From Deltaproteobacteria bacterium (GTDB lineage: Bacteria; Myxococcota_A; Polyangia; Haliangiales; Haliangiaceae): a stretch of DNA of 37,026 nucleotides. Below are positions 12,257 to 19,447 of the stretch, piece after piece. The stretch is taken from the NCBI GenBank assembly GCA_013812655.1, contig JACCTC010000076.1:1-37026 (forward strand), written 5' to 3'. A program made the position numbers and the translations under genes. Every line of letters begins with the position of its first letter. Position 1 is the stretch's first letter. The notes under the pieces were generated by a model that saw only the letters and a list, made by a program, of their open reading frames with translations, did no database searches and was not told the DNA's origin.

Positions 12257-12297
12257 GCGCACCGGGTCGCGCAAATAATGCCCGGGATCACGATCGA

Positions 12298-13227
12298 TCA
12301 GGGCTGGACAGCAGAGATCGTGGATTTCAGCCGGTCCCGCCGGTGCAGCAGCCACGCACAGAGCAGCAGCACGAGGGCGGCGTATCCACCTACCCCGGAG
12401 CCGGCGGCACACCCGCCGTCACCATCGAGCTCGAACTCGTCGCCGCGGCCCTCGCAGGTCGTGCGCTCGAGCTTGCGACCGGTGACGCTCTGCACCCAGG
12501 CGATCACCTTGTCGACGCGCACGTAGACGCCGCCATTGCCGCACGGCGCGGCCGGCAGCGCGAGCCCACGCGAGACCACGCCGATCAGCGACATGCCTTC
12601 GTTGGTCGCGACGTACACCGGCCCGCCGGAGTCACCGAAGCAGCTATCGGCGCCGTGGCCACCCGCCATGAACTCGCCGTGCGGCGCGACCGATGGCTCG
12701 CATGCCGGGTCGAGCGTGCATGTCGGATCGGTGACCGGCACGGTGGCCTGATGGAGGCGCGTGTTCGAGTCGAGGCCCTGGGCGGTGGCGAGCCCGAAGC
12801 CGACGATCTCGACGCGTCGTCCGCGCACGAGCAGCTCGCGCGCCGTGCATGCGGAGGTCACCTTGCGCGGCTTCGCGCGAGCGGGCTCGTCGAGCATCAG
12901 CACGCCGATGTCGTATCGCCGCGGCCAGTTCGGATAGGCGCGTGCCCACGCGACGCGGATGCGCTGCCCTCCGGCGCGCCCGTGATCGATCGTATCGACG
13001 ATCACCTCGAGCGGACCGGCGTCGATGCAGTGGCCCGCGGTGATCACGACGTCGGGCGCGATCAACGTGCCGGTACAGAACCCGTCGCGCATCAGCACGG
13101 CGACCGCATCGGGCCAGCGCCCTGACGGGACCGGCGATCCGCCGACGACCTCCTGCTCGGCACGAGCGGACGAGATCGGGCACGCGAGAACAATGATGGA
13201 GACGAGGACGAGGGCAAGGCTTCGCAT
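12298..13227 (-). CDS. secreted trypsin-like serine protease with MYXO-CTERM-like tail (copy 1)
   Basis: The protein has 309 residues. The ATG at 13227 gives a signal peptide (about 1-23, ending SARA). The S1-family triad is present: H66 in TAGHC, D106 in YDIGVL, S200 in GDSGGP. D194, six residues before the serine, corresponds to Asp189 of trypsin, so cleavage after Lys/Arg is expected. There is no obvious long propeptide; the mature-like N-terminus VVGG lies at 27-30. The C-terminus has DGDGGC, a hydrophobic run and HRRDR, resembling the MYXO-CTERM sorting signal, which is thought to be cut at the Cys region by a myxosortase for surface anchoring. The next gene upstream is a paralogue; the two share a motif 11 nt before their starts. 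Confidence 0.9.
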   Translation of the reverse strand: MRSLALVLVSIIVLACPISSARAEQEVVGGSPVPSGRWPDAVAVLMRDGFCTGTLIAPDVVITAGHCIDAGPLEVIVDTIDHGRAGGQRIRVAWARAYPNWPRRYDIGVLMLDEPARAKPRKVTSACTARELLVRGRRVEIVGFGLATAQGLDSNTRLHQATVPVTDPTCTLDPACEPSVAPHGEFMAGGHGADSCFGDSGGPVYVATNEGMSLIGVVSRGLALPAAPCGNGGVYVRVDKVIAWVQSVTGRKLERTTCEGRGDEFELDGDGGCAAGSGVGGYAALVLLLCAWLLHRRDRLKSTISAVQP

Positions 13228-13238
13228 GCGCCGCCATC

Positions 13239-13247
13239 GAGCAACCG
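13239..13247 (-). promoter_or_regulatory. shared 9-mer CGGTTGCTC before protease copy 1
   Basis: On the minus strand CGGTTGCTC ends exactly 11 nt before the ATG at 13227. The identical 9-mer occurs at the same spacing before protease copy 2 (14414-14422), while the flanking bases differ. It may be a shared promoter element or regulator site. Confidence 0.4.
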
Positions 13248-13358
13248 GCGCGCCACCACCGCAGCTCGCGATCTCGCGCAGTTGCCGAAACGCGTCCGGC
13301 CGGATCGCGGACACCCGTCCGGGACCCGGCCAGCGCCCGGACGGAGGACGGAGCTCGA

Positions 13359-14402
13359 TCAGTCCTGTGCCTTCGCATCGGTCTTCGTACCGGCGCGGCG
13401 CCGGCGGCGCACCGCCGCGAGCCCGAGCACGACGACGATCGACAGACTGGCGCCACCCGAGGTCGAGCAACCACCGTGGATGTCGGGCGCCTCACCGGTC
13501 GTCGTCGGATCCGGCGTGCCGTCGGGGCCATCGGGGTTGCTGCCGCTGCCGCTGCCCTCGCCCTCTTCCTCGGGAGGCGTCGCCGCGCAGAGGTCCTTCG
13601 AGACGGACTTACCGGCCGTCGTCTCGATCCACTGCACCAGCTTGTCCGTCCGCACATAGATGCCGCCGCCACCGCACGGATTCGCCGCGTTCTCGACGCC
13701 GCGCGAGACCGCACCGATCACGACCGCGCCGCGCGGGGTGTCGAGGTAGACCGGCCCGCCGGAGTCGCCGAAGCACGAGTCGCGGTTGTTGCCGCCCGCG
13801 ACGAACTCGCCGCCTGGCGCGACCGCGGTCTGACAGCCGTTGCCGCCGGTGCACTCGGGATCGGTCACAGCCGTCGTGACCTCGTTGAGCCGGGTGTTCG
13901 GCGCGTTGCCCTGGACGTCGGTCGCCCCGAAGCCGACGAGGCGGACCTGCGGCTTGGACGCGAACGTCTGGAACGTGCACGCGGTGCCGAGCTTGCGCGG
14001 CGGGACCGACGTGATCGGCGTCTGCAGCACGATCACGGCGATGTCGTAGGTGGTCTCCCAGTTCGGGTACGCGGTGATCGTCTTGATCATCGACGTCGTG
14101 CCGCCGGCGGCGTTGTAGTCCGTCGTGTTCGCGATCACCCGCGTCATCCCGGCCGCGCAATGACCGGCGGTGAGCACGACGTCCGGGGCGATCAGGGTGC
14201 CGGTGCACGAGCCCTGGTTGCCGAGCACGGCGACCGCGTCGGGCCACTTGCCGGCCGGCACCGCGGTGCCGCCGATGACGTCGAGGACCCGACCACCGCC
14301 GCGGAGCGTCGGCGTCGTGCCGGAGGTCTCGGCGTGGGCGTGCGCGAGACCGGTAACGGTGAACAGCGAGGCAGCGAACCAGCGGGCGAGGAATCGCGAC
14401 AT
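13359..14402 (-). CDS. secreted trypsin-like serine protease with MYXO-CTERM-like tail (copy 2)
   Basis: The protein has 347 residues. The ATG at 14402 gives a signal peptide of about 24 residues (ending AHAHA). Triad: H81 (TAGHC), D120 (YDIAVIVL), S214 (GDSGGP); D208 matches trypsin Asp189. The mature-like N-terminus VIGG lies at 42-45 after a short pro-segment, so zymogen activation is possible. A Glu/Gly/Ser/Pro-rich linker precedes a C-terminal HGGC, hydrophobic run and RRRRR, a good MYXO-CTERM-like signal, followed unusually by ~10 further hydrophilic residues. It resembles copy 1 throughout (WPDAVAVL, CTGTLIAPDVV, YPNW, GGP-VY), which indicates a tandem duplication. Confidence 0.92.
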   Translation of the reverse strand: MSRFLARWFAASLFTVTGLAHAHAETSGTTPTLRGGGRVLDVIGGTAVPAGKWPDAVAVLGNQGSCTGTLIAPDVVLTAGHCAAGMTRVIANTTDYNAAGGTTSMIKTITAYPNWETTYDIAVIVLQTPITSVPPRKLGTACTFQTFASKPQVRLVGFGATDVQGNAPNTRLNEVTTAVTDPECTGGNGCQTAVAPGGEFVAGGNNRDSCFGDSGGPVYLDTPRGAVVIGAVSRGVENAANPCGGGGIYVRTDKLVQWIETTAGKSVSKDLCAATPPEEEGEGSGSGSNPDGPDGTPDPTTTGEAPDIHGGCSTSGGASLSIVVVLGLAAVRRRRRAGTKTDAKAQD

Positions 14403-14413
14403 GACGGCGGGAT

Positions 14414-14422
14414 GAGCAACCG
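14414..14422 (-). promoter_or_regulatory. shared 9-mer CGGTTGCTC before protease copy 2
   Basis: Same 9-mer and same 11-nt spacing to the start codon as at protease copy 1. It sits in the ~200-bp divergent gap between this gene and the crotonase. Confidence 0.4.
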
Positions 14423-14594
14423 CCGTACCGTCGCCACGTTGCGCACGCGGGGACATGCGGTGGTGAGGACGGTGCGCGGGTCGTGCACGACTCTGCGCAA
14501 GCACGGCGCGAGTCGGTGGTTCCGACGGGATCCGGGCCCGCCGGGCTGGGGCCTGGTGCCGGACCGGACCCCTCAGGCCGGGCCCTCGCCGGCG

Positions 14595-14600
14595 TATGCT
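14595..14600 (+). promoter_or_regulatory. -10-like TATGCT, leaderless configuration
   Basis: TATGCT, then 6 nt, then the ATG at 14607. There is no ribosome site between them. Confidence 0.55.
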
Positions 14601-14606
14601 CGCGCC

Positions 14607-15401
14607 ATGTCCTCGTCTATTCACCTCGATCGCGACGGTGCGTTTGCCACGATCTGGCTCGACCGCGAGGCCAAGCGCAACGCGCTCGACGGTGACCTCA
14701 TGCGCGCGCTGGGGGGAGCCCTCGACGACGTCGCCGGCGATGCCGCGATCCGCGTCGTCATCCTGCGCGGCCGCGGGCGGGTGTTCTCGAGCGGGATCGA
14801 TCACTCGCTGCTGATGCAGGTGTTCCAGGATGCCCAGCGCGCACCGTTTCTCCACGTTCACCACGCGCTGCAGGACACGTTTCACAAGATCAGCCGCCTG
14901 CAGAAGCCGGTGATCGCAGCGCTCCACGGCGTCGCCGTCGGCATGGCACTCGAGCTCGCACTCGCCGCGGATCTCCGGATCGCGACCGCCGACTGCGTGC
15001 TCGGCCTCCCGGAGATCGCGTTCGGGATCGTGCCCGATGTCGGCGGGACGACGCGCTTGATCCGCGCGGTCGGCGAGCCGCGCGCTCGCGAGCTCATCAT
15101 GACGGGGCGTCTGGTCAAGGCCGCGACCGCGCTCGGCTACGGCCTGCTCCACGATGTGGTGGCCGATGCCGCCGCGCTCGACGATCTCGTTCGTCGCCGC
15201 GCCGAGGCGCTCGCGGCCCATCCCGCGATGGCACTCGGGCTCGCGAAGACACTCTGCCAGCTCTCTGCCGATAGCGATGCCGCGACGAGCTTTCGGCTCG
15301 AGGGCGTCGTCCAGCAGACGCTGCTCGCGCAGCCGGACCTCGCCACGCGCTTCGCAACCGCGCTCGCCTTCATCAAGGCGCAGCTCGCGGCCGCGGAATA
15401 A
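14607..15401 (+). CDS. enoyl-CoA hydratase/isomerase family protein
   Basis: A crotonase of 264 residues. Both catalytic glutamates of enoyl-CoA hydratase are in place: E116 in GMALELALAADL (Glu144 of the rat enzyme) and E136 in GLPEIAFG (Glu164). Oxyanion-hole segments are FSSGIDHS (60-67) and HGVAVGM (107-113); the usual GGG near the second is replaced by VGM. The likely reaction is hydration of trans-2-enoyl-CoA in fatty acid or related acyl-CoA breakdown, though crotonases vary in substrate. No other beta-oxidation gene is adjacent. The start is fixed by the TATGCT 6 nt upstream. Confidence 0.88.
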   Translation: MSSSIHLDRDGAFATIWLDREAKRNALDGDLMRALGGALDDVAGDAAIRVVILRGRGRVFSSGIDHSLLMQVFQDAQRAPFLHVHHALQDTFHKISRLQKPVIAALHGVAVGMALELALAADLRIATADCVLGLPEIAFGIVPDVGGTTRLIRAVGEPRARELIMTGRLVKAATALGYGLLHDVVADAAALDDLVRRRAEALAAHPAMALGLAKTLCQLSADSDAATSFRLEGVVQQTLLAQPDLATRFATALAFIKAQLAAAE

Positions 15402-15543
15402 GAAATCGGCTGGCTCACCACTGCGCCACGGCGCGCGAAGTGCGGCGCCGCGCACCGGCCGGGGATCCTCAGCGATCGACGTCGGAGGACTGCGCCGTGC
15501 GCTGATGCCCCAAAGGGTGGTTCACGCACGACGCCGTGCGGAG

Positions 15544-15565
15544 AACCGCCACGAAACTGGCGGTT
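15544..15565. promoter_or_regulatory. perfect palindrome upstream of DUF2231 gene (operator candidate)
   Basis: AACCGCCA and TGGCGGTT are perfect 8-bp arms around 6 nt. The right arm runs into a TACGCG at 15565-15570 that could be the -10 for the gene at 15587, so a dimeric regulator bound here would block RNA polymerase. In RNA it would form a hairpin instead. The remaining gap 15402-15543 shows nothing I recognise. Confidence 0.45.
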
Positions 15566-15586
15566 ACGCGAGGCACAGCCGATGCA

Positions 15587-16168
15587 ATGTCCGTCGGTAT
15601 GTTCCGCAGCAAGGCCAGTATTGCCGGACATCCGATCCACCCCATGGTCGTGGCGTTTCCGATCGCGCTGTACACGGCCACCGTGGTCGCGTTGCTCGCG
15701 TACATCGGGACGACCGACAGCTTCTTTTACCGCGGCGCGATGGTCGCGAGCATGTCGGGTGTCGTGATGGCGCTACTCGCCGCCGTGCCCGGCGCGATCG
15801 ATCTGCTGTCGCTGCCGCGCGGCTCGCGTGCGCGCTCGACCGGCATCAAGCACGGCAGCCTCGCGGTGCTCACGACCGGCATCTTCGCCGCGTGCGCAGC
15901 GGTGCTCTACCGCAACTGGGGCGACCGCGTGCTCGTCGACGGCCAGCTCCAGCTCGATGCCACGCTCCCACTCGCGATCGGTGTGGTCGGGCTGATCGCG
16001 CTCGTCATCGTCGGCGCACTCGGCTGGACGCTGGTGCAGACCCATCACATCGGCATCAAGCCGTCGCGGCTGCAGGACGTCGCGCCGCGCCAGACTCCAG
16101 ATGCTTACGACGCCTTCGTGGCGTCGACGCAGCGACCTCACACGACTGAAAACTATGCTCGTCACTAA
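15587..16168 (+). CDS. DUF2231 membrane protein
   Basis: The protein has 193 residues from the ATG at 15587 (a second in-frame ATG is at 15599). The N-terminal signature IAGHPIHPMVVAFPIALY, just before the first helix, is typical of DUF2231 inner-membrane proteins. Four hydrophobic helices are visible, followed by a hydrophilic tail of about 30 residues. The family's function is not established; conserved His and Pro around the first helix have led to suggestions of cofactor binding. It stands alone, with a palindrome over its putative promoter and a strong terminator about 40 nt after the stop. Confidence 0.85.
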   Translation: MSVGMFRSKASIAGHPIHPMVVAFPIALYTATVVALLAYIGTTDSFFYRGAMVASMSGVVMALLAAVPGAIDLLSLPRGSRARSTGIKHGSLAVLTTGIFAACAAVLYRNWGDRVLVDGQLQLDATLPLAIGVVGLIALVIVGALGWTLVQTHHIGIKPSRLQDVAPRQTPDAYDAFVASTQRPHTTENYARH

Positions 16169-16207
16169 TTTCCGCTCTGCCTGACCGTATCTAGTTTGGC
16201 TTAACGC

Positions 16208-16267
16208 CCGTCGCCCGCTGTTCGCGGGGTCTGTGGACCTCGAACGCAGCGGGCGACGGATTTTTTT
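16208..16267 (+). terminator. strong Rho-independent terminator
   Basis: A perfect 13-bp stem (CCGTCGCCCGCTG at 16208-16220 with its complement at 16247-16259) is capped by an inner helix (16225-16231 with 16236-16242, loop TGTG) and followed by A and seven T (16261-16267). It would end transcription of the DUF2231 gene and insulate eutB, whose promoter starts 14 nt later. Confidence 0.9.
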
Positions 16268-16280
16268 CCGCCGTTGAGGC

Positions 16281-16286
16281 TAGGAT
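16281..16286 (+). promoter_or_regulatory. -10-like TAGGAT before eutB, leaderless configuration
   Basis: TAGGAT, 6 nt, then the GTG at 16293. No Shine-Dalgarno. It lies directly after the terminator. Confidence 0.55.
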
Positions 16287-16292
16287 GCGCCG

Positions 16293-17654
16293 GTGCAGCT
16301 GGCGTCGACGATCCGGGGAACGCGGTACGCGTTCGGCTCCGTCAAGGAGGTGCTCGCGAAGGCGAACCCGCCGAAGAGCGGTGACGATCTCGCGGGTGTG
16401 TCGGCGCGCGATGCCGTCGAGCGGGTCGCGGCGCGTGCGGTGCTCGCCGATCTGACGCTGCGCGAGCTCCGCGAGAATCCGGTCGTGCCGTACGAGCGCG
16501 ACGAGCTGACCCGGCTGGTCGAGGACGAGCTCGACGACCAGGCCTATCGCGCGGTCGCGCACCTGACCGTCGGCCAGTTCCGCGAGTGGCTCCTCGATAT
16601 CGAGACCACTGGACCGACGCTGCGCGCGGTGGCGCCGGGCCTGACGCCCGAGATGGCGGCCGCGGTGAGCAAGCTGATGTCGAACTTCGACCTGATGACG
16701 GTCGGCTCGAAGTGCCAGGTCGTCGTCCGCGCGAACAACACGCTCGGCCTGCCGGGGCGGCTGTCGTCGCGCTGCCAGCCCAACCACCCGACCGACGATG
16801 TCGAGGGCATCCTCGCGTCGGCGCGCGAGGGCCTGTCGTATGGCTGCGGCGACGCGGTGATCGGCATCAACCCGGCGACCGACACCGCGCACTCGACCGC
16901 CGAGATCCTGCGCGCGATCGATGATCTGCTGAAGCGCAACGCCGTGCCGACGCAGCACTGCGTGCTCTCGCACGTGACCGTGCAGATGAAGGCGCTCGAG
17001 CTCGGCTGCCCGATGGACCTGATGTTCCAGTCGGTCGCGGGGACCGAGGACGCGAACAAGGCCTTCGGGATCTCGGCCGCGCTGCTCGACGACGCGTGGG
17101 CGTTGATGAAGCAGAAGGGCACCGCGAAGGGGCCGAACCGGATGTACTTCGAGACCGGCCAGGGCTCGGCGCTGTCGTCGCAGGCGCACCACGGCGCCGA
17201 TCAGGTCACGATCGAGGCGCGCGCGTATGGGCTCGCGCGGCGCTACAAGCCGTTCCTGGTCAACACCGTCGTCGGCTTCATCGGGCCCGAGTACCTCGAG
17301 GACGGGCCGCAGATCTCGCGGGCGGCGCTCGAGGATCACTTCATGGGCAAGCTGCTCGGGCTGCCGATGGGCTGCGACGCGTGCTTCACCTATCACGCGT
17401 CGATGACGCAGGACGAGCTCGAGAGCCTCAAGGTCCTGCTCGGGACCGCGGGCTGCACGTTCCTGATGTCGCTCCCGGTCGGTGACGACATCATGCTGAA
17501 CTACCAGTCGACGAGCTTCCACGACATCCCGACGCTGCGTCGCCTGCTCAACAAGCGCGCGACGCCGGAGTTCGACGCGTGGATGGACGAGCGCGGGATC
17601 TGGCGCGGCGATGGACCGGGGCCGAAGTTCGGCGACGTCTCCGCCGTTCGCTAG
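16293..17654 (+). CDS. eutB: ethanolamine ammonia-lyase large subunit
   Basis: A protein of 453 residues, the same length as E. coli EutB. With EutC it forms the adenosylcobalamin-dependent lyase that turns ethanolamine into acetaldehyde and ammonia. Long family-specific stretches are present: VKEVLAKAN and SGDDLAGVSA near the N-terminus, LQ/CQPN-xxDDV around 167-175, GDAVIGINPATD, YFETGQGSALSS, GADQVTIEARAYGLAR, NTVVGFIGPEYLE, LEDHFMGKL and LPVGDDIMLNYQSTSFHD. The GTG start sits 6 nt after TAGGAT. eutC would normally follow directly, but here it begins 1.8 kb downstream, beyond two opposite-strand lipoprotein genes. No eutA reactivase, eutH, eutE or regulator is visible in the window. Confidence 0.97.
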   Translation: MQLASTIRGTRYAFGSVKEVLAKANPPKSGDDLAGVSARDAVERVAARAVLADLTLRELRENPVVPYERDELTRLVEDELDDQAYRAVAHLTVGQFREWLLDIETTGPTLRAVAPGLTPEMAAAVSKLMSNFDLMTVGSKCQVVVRANNTLGLPGRLSSRCQPNHPTDDVEGILASAREGLSYGCGDAVIGINPATDTAHSTAEILRAIDDLLKRNAVPTQHCVLSHVTVQMKALELGCPMDLMFQSVAGTEDANKAFGISAALLDDAWALMKQKGTAKGPNRMYFETGQGSALSSQAHHGADQVTIEARAYGLARRYKPFLVNTVVGFIGPEYLEDGPQISRAALEDHFMGKLLGLPMGCDACFTYHASMTQDELESLKVLLGTAGCTFLMSLPVGDDIMLNYQSTSFHDIPTLRRLLNKRATPEFDAWMDERGIWRGDGPGPKFGDVSAVR

Positions 17655-17667
17655 ATCGCTTCTTCAT

Positions 17668-17684
17668 CGCGCGCTACACGCGCG
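17668..17684. terminator. hairpin in convergent gap after eutB
   Basis: CGCGCG-CTACA-CGCGCG, a perfect 6-bp stem between two convergent genes and thus usable from both strands. There is no T tract. Confidence 0.3.
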
Positions 17685-17730
17685 GCCGTATCCTCGCGCT
17701 CCTCAATTTCCAGGCAACCGTCGGCTCACG

Positions 17731-18912
17731 TTACGGGCACGCGACCAGGCGATCGTCGATCATCAGATCCGCCTGGCCATCACCGGTGACATCGCCCGCG
17801 CTGACGATCAGTGCGCCGAAGAGCTCGGTCACGTCATACCTGGCGATCGGCACTGCGAGTGCTTCACTGGGGCCCGGTTCGCCAATTCGATACAACTCGA
17901 ACGCGAAGGCGCTGCCGGTCATCAGCAGGGTCTCGTCGCGACGTGTCCATGACAACGGCACGGAGCGTCGTAGCCAGCCGCCGGGTGGCACGTCGATCCG
18001 GAGCGTACGCGCACCACCGTCCGCGAGAACCAGCTCGAGGGGATAGTCGCGCACGTAGTCGAGCTTTCCATCGCGATCGTAGTCCGCATACTCCCCACCC
18101 GGTCGCTTGCCGCGCGGCGCGGGCGCCTCGCCGTTCAGGGGCAGATCATACAAATAGTGCCCATCGAGCTCGCGGCTGGTGGCAACGACGAGCTCCAGCT
18201 GGCCATCACCGTCGACATCGATCGGGCGAGTCACCTGCTCTCCCATGCATCTGGCGATGGCCTCGATCCTGATCGGTGCGTCGACATGCTTCCGGTGCTC
18301 GTAACCGAAGGGCCCGGGGAACACGACGGTATCGTCCGTCCCGCTGCATGCCTCCTCTGCCTCCGACGGCGCGCTCAGCACGAGATCGACAATGCCGTCT
18401 CCCGTGTAGTCTGCTGCCGCCATCGCGCGACCGAACAGATCAGCGAGACCACCCGGCATCTCGTACGGTGGCGACGTGAGCAGCAGGTCCGGGACTGCGA
18501 AATCGAGCGTGACGCCGCGGCGGATCGGGCCGAAGAAGCCCGAGACCCGGCTTTCATACGCGGAACCGACGAGGAGATCGGGATCGCCATCACCATCGAG
18601 GTCGGCGTCGATCGTGCTGTAGGGCACGAGCGAGCGATTGCCACGATCGAGGATCACGGCCCAGGGCTCTCCCGGCATCGGCCCCGCGATCAACTCGAGG
18701 CCGGTCTCCCCATCCGCGATCCAGTCGGCGACACCATCGCCGGTGACGTCGCCGATGATTCGGCCCGCAGCCGGTAGGAGCTCGGCGTGCAGTAGCTGTT
18801 CGCCCTTCCAGCTGCACAGTCCGGGTTCGGGCTGCACGGGTTGTGTCGAGGGTCCGCAGCCTCCGAGCGCCAGGGCGATGCCGAACGCCGCGCGAGCCAC
18901 ACCGCGATTCAT
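17731..18912 (-). CDS. FG-GAP/VCBS-repeat lipoprotein
   Basis: The protein has 393 residues. The ATG at 18912 gives a lipoprotein signal ending LGGC (Cys19). The body carries at least six D-x-[DT]-x-D-G loops (DVTGDGVADW, DADLDGDGDPDL, DYTGDGIVDL, DVDGDGQLEL, DYDRDGKLDY, DVTGDGQADL), the Ca2+-binding signature of FG-GAP/VCBS blades, so a beta-propeller on the cell surface is expected. A GGAG 5 nt before the ATG serves as ribosome site, consistent with translation as the second gene after the 124-residue lipoprotein. Base composition is visibly lower in GC than the flanking eut genes (about 62% against 77% in sampled 60-base lines). It lies antisense to the expected eutB-eutC junction. Confidence 0.88.
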   Translation of the reverse strand: MNRGVARAAFGIALALGGCGPSTQPVQPEPGLCSWKGEQLLHAELLPAAGRIIGDVTGDGVADWIADGETGLELIAGPMPGEPWAVILDRGNRSLVPYSTIDADLDGDGDPDLLVGSAYESRVSGFFGPIRRGVTLDFAVPDLLLTSPPYEMPGGLADLFGRAMAAADYTGDGIVDLVLSAPSEAEEACSGTDDTVVFPGPFGYEHRKHVDAPIRIEAIARCMGEQVTRPIDVDGDGQLELVVATSRELDGHYLYDLPLNGEAPAPRGKRPGGEYADYDRDGKLDYVRDYPLELVLADGGARTLRIDVPPGGWLRRSVPLSWTRRDETLLMTGSAFAFELYRIGEPGPSEALAVPIARYDVTELFGALIVSAGDVTGDGQADLMIDDRLVACP

Positions 18913-18944
18913 GCAGGCTCCATGGCCGCCATCAGGACCACGAG

Positions 18945-19319
18945 CTACGGCGCCGGCGCGAGCGTGTACGTCTCGCCGTGCCACACGAGCTTCTGCGTCG
19001 CGGCGTCGAACGTGCCCGAGATGGCGCGCATCCCGCCGACGCTCGTCACCGTCGCGCCATGGCATTCGAGCTGACCGCTCTCGCCGACGTCCGAGTACGA
19101 CCACTGGAAGCTGCTGCTCGCGTCGTCGCGCGAGGTGACTGTGAGGGTCCACCGGCACAGCGCGACGCCGTCGGGGGTGCGACCGCACTCGAGCTCGTTG
19201 ACGGACTGGAACCGGCGTCCCTCGAGCGCGATGCAGGCACCTTCTTGCTGCTCGACCGTCGAGGGATCGGACATGCCGCCGCACGCCGCGAAGCCGATCA
19301 GGAGGGGCCAGGGCCGCAT
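18945..19319 (-). CDS. small lipoprotein of unknown function
   Basis: The protein has 124 residues with a short lipoprotein signal (MRPWPLLIGFAAC, Cys13). The remainder is a compact beta-rich sequence with three further Cys (ACIA, ELEC-G, LCRW) and a fourth in LECHG, suggesting disulfides outside the cytoplasm. No family is recognised. A good TACAAT -10 ends 6 nt before the ATG. It ends 32 nt upstream of the FG-GAP gene, so the two form an operon running against eut. Confidence 0.72.
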   Translation of the reverse strand: MRPWPLLIGFAACGGMSDPSTVEQQEGACIALEGRRFQSVNELECGRTPDGVALCRWTLTVTSRDDASSSFQWSYSDVGESGQLECHGATVTSVGGMRAISGTFDAATQKLVWHGETYTLAPAP

Positions 19320-19325
19320 GCCGAT

Positions 19326-19331
19326 ATTGTA
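19326..19331 (-). promoter_or_regulatory. -10-like TACAAT, leaderless configuration
   Basis: On the minus strand TACAAT is followed by 6 nt and the ATG at 19319. It is divergent from eutC, whose start is 117 bp away. Confidence 0.55.
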
Positions 19332-19447
19332 TCTGTGCCCGCCGGCCGATGCGACCTGGCAATCCGCGAGCCGGTCCTGACGGGTGGCGGCCGAGCACGT
19401 CGTGTGGCGGTTGCGCGCGCCCGGCTCGCGTGGTCACGTAGCGTGCC

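Noticed and set aside
13228-13470. N-terminal extension of protease copy 1 by 81 residues
   Set aside because: The extension has low-complexity Arg/Pro/Gly sequence and would bury the clear signal peptide starting at 13227.
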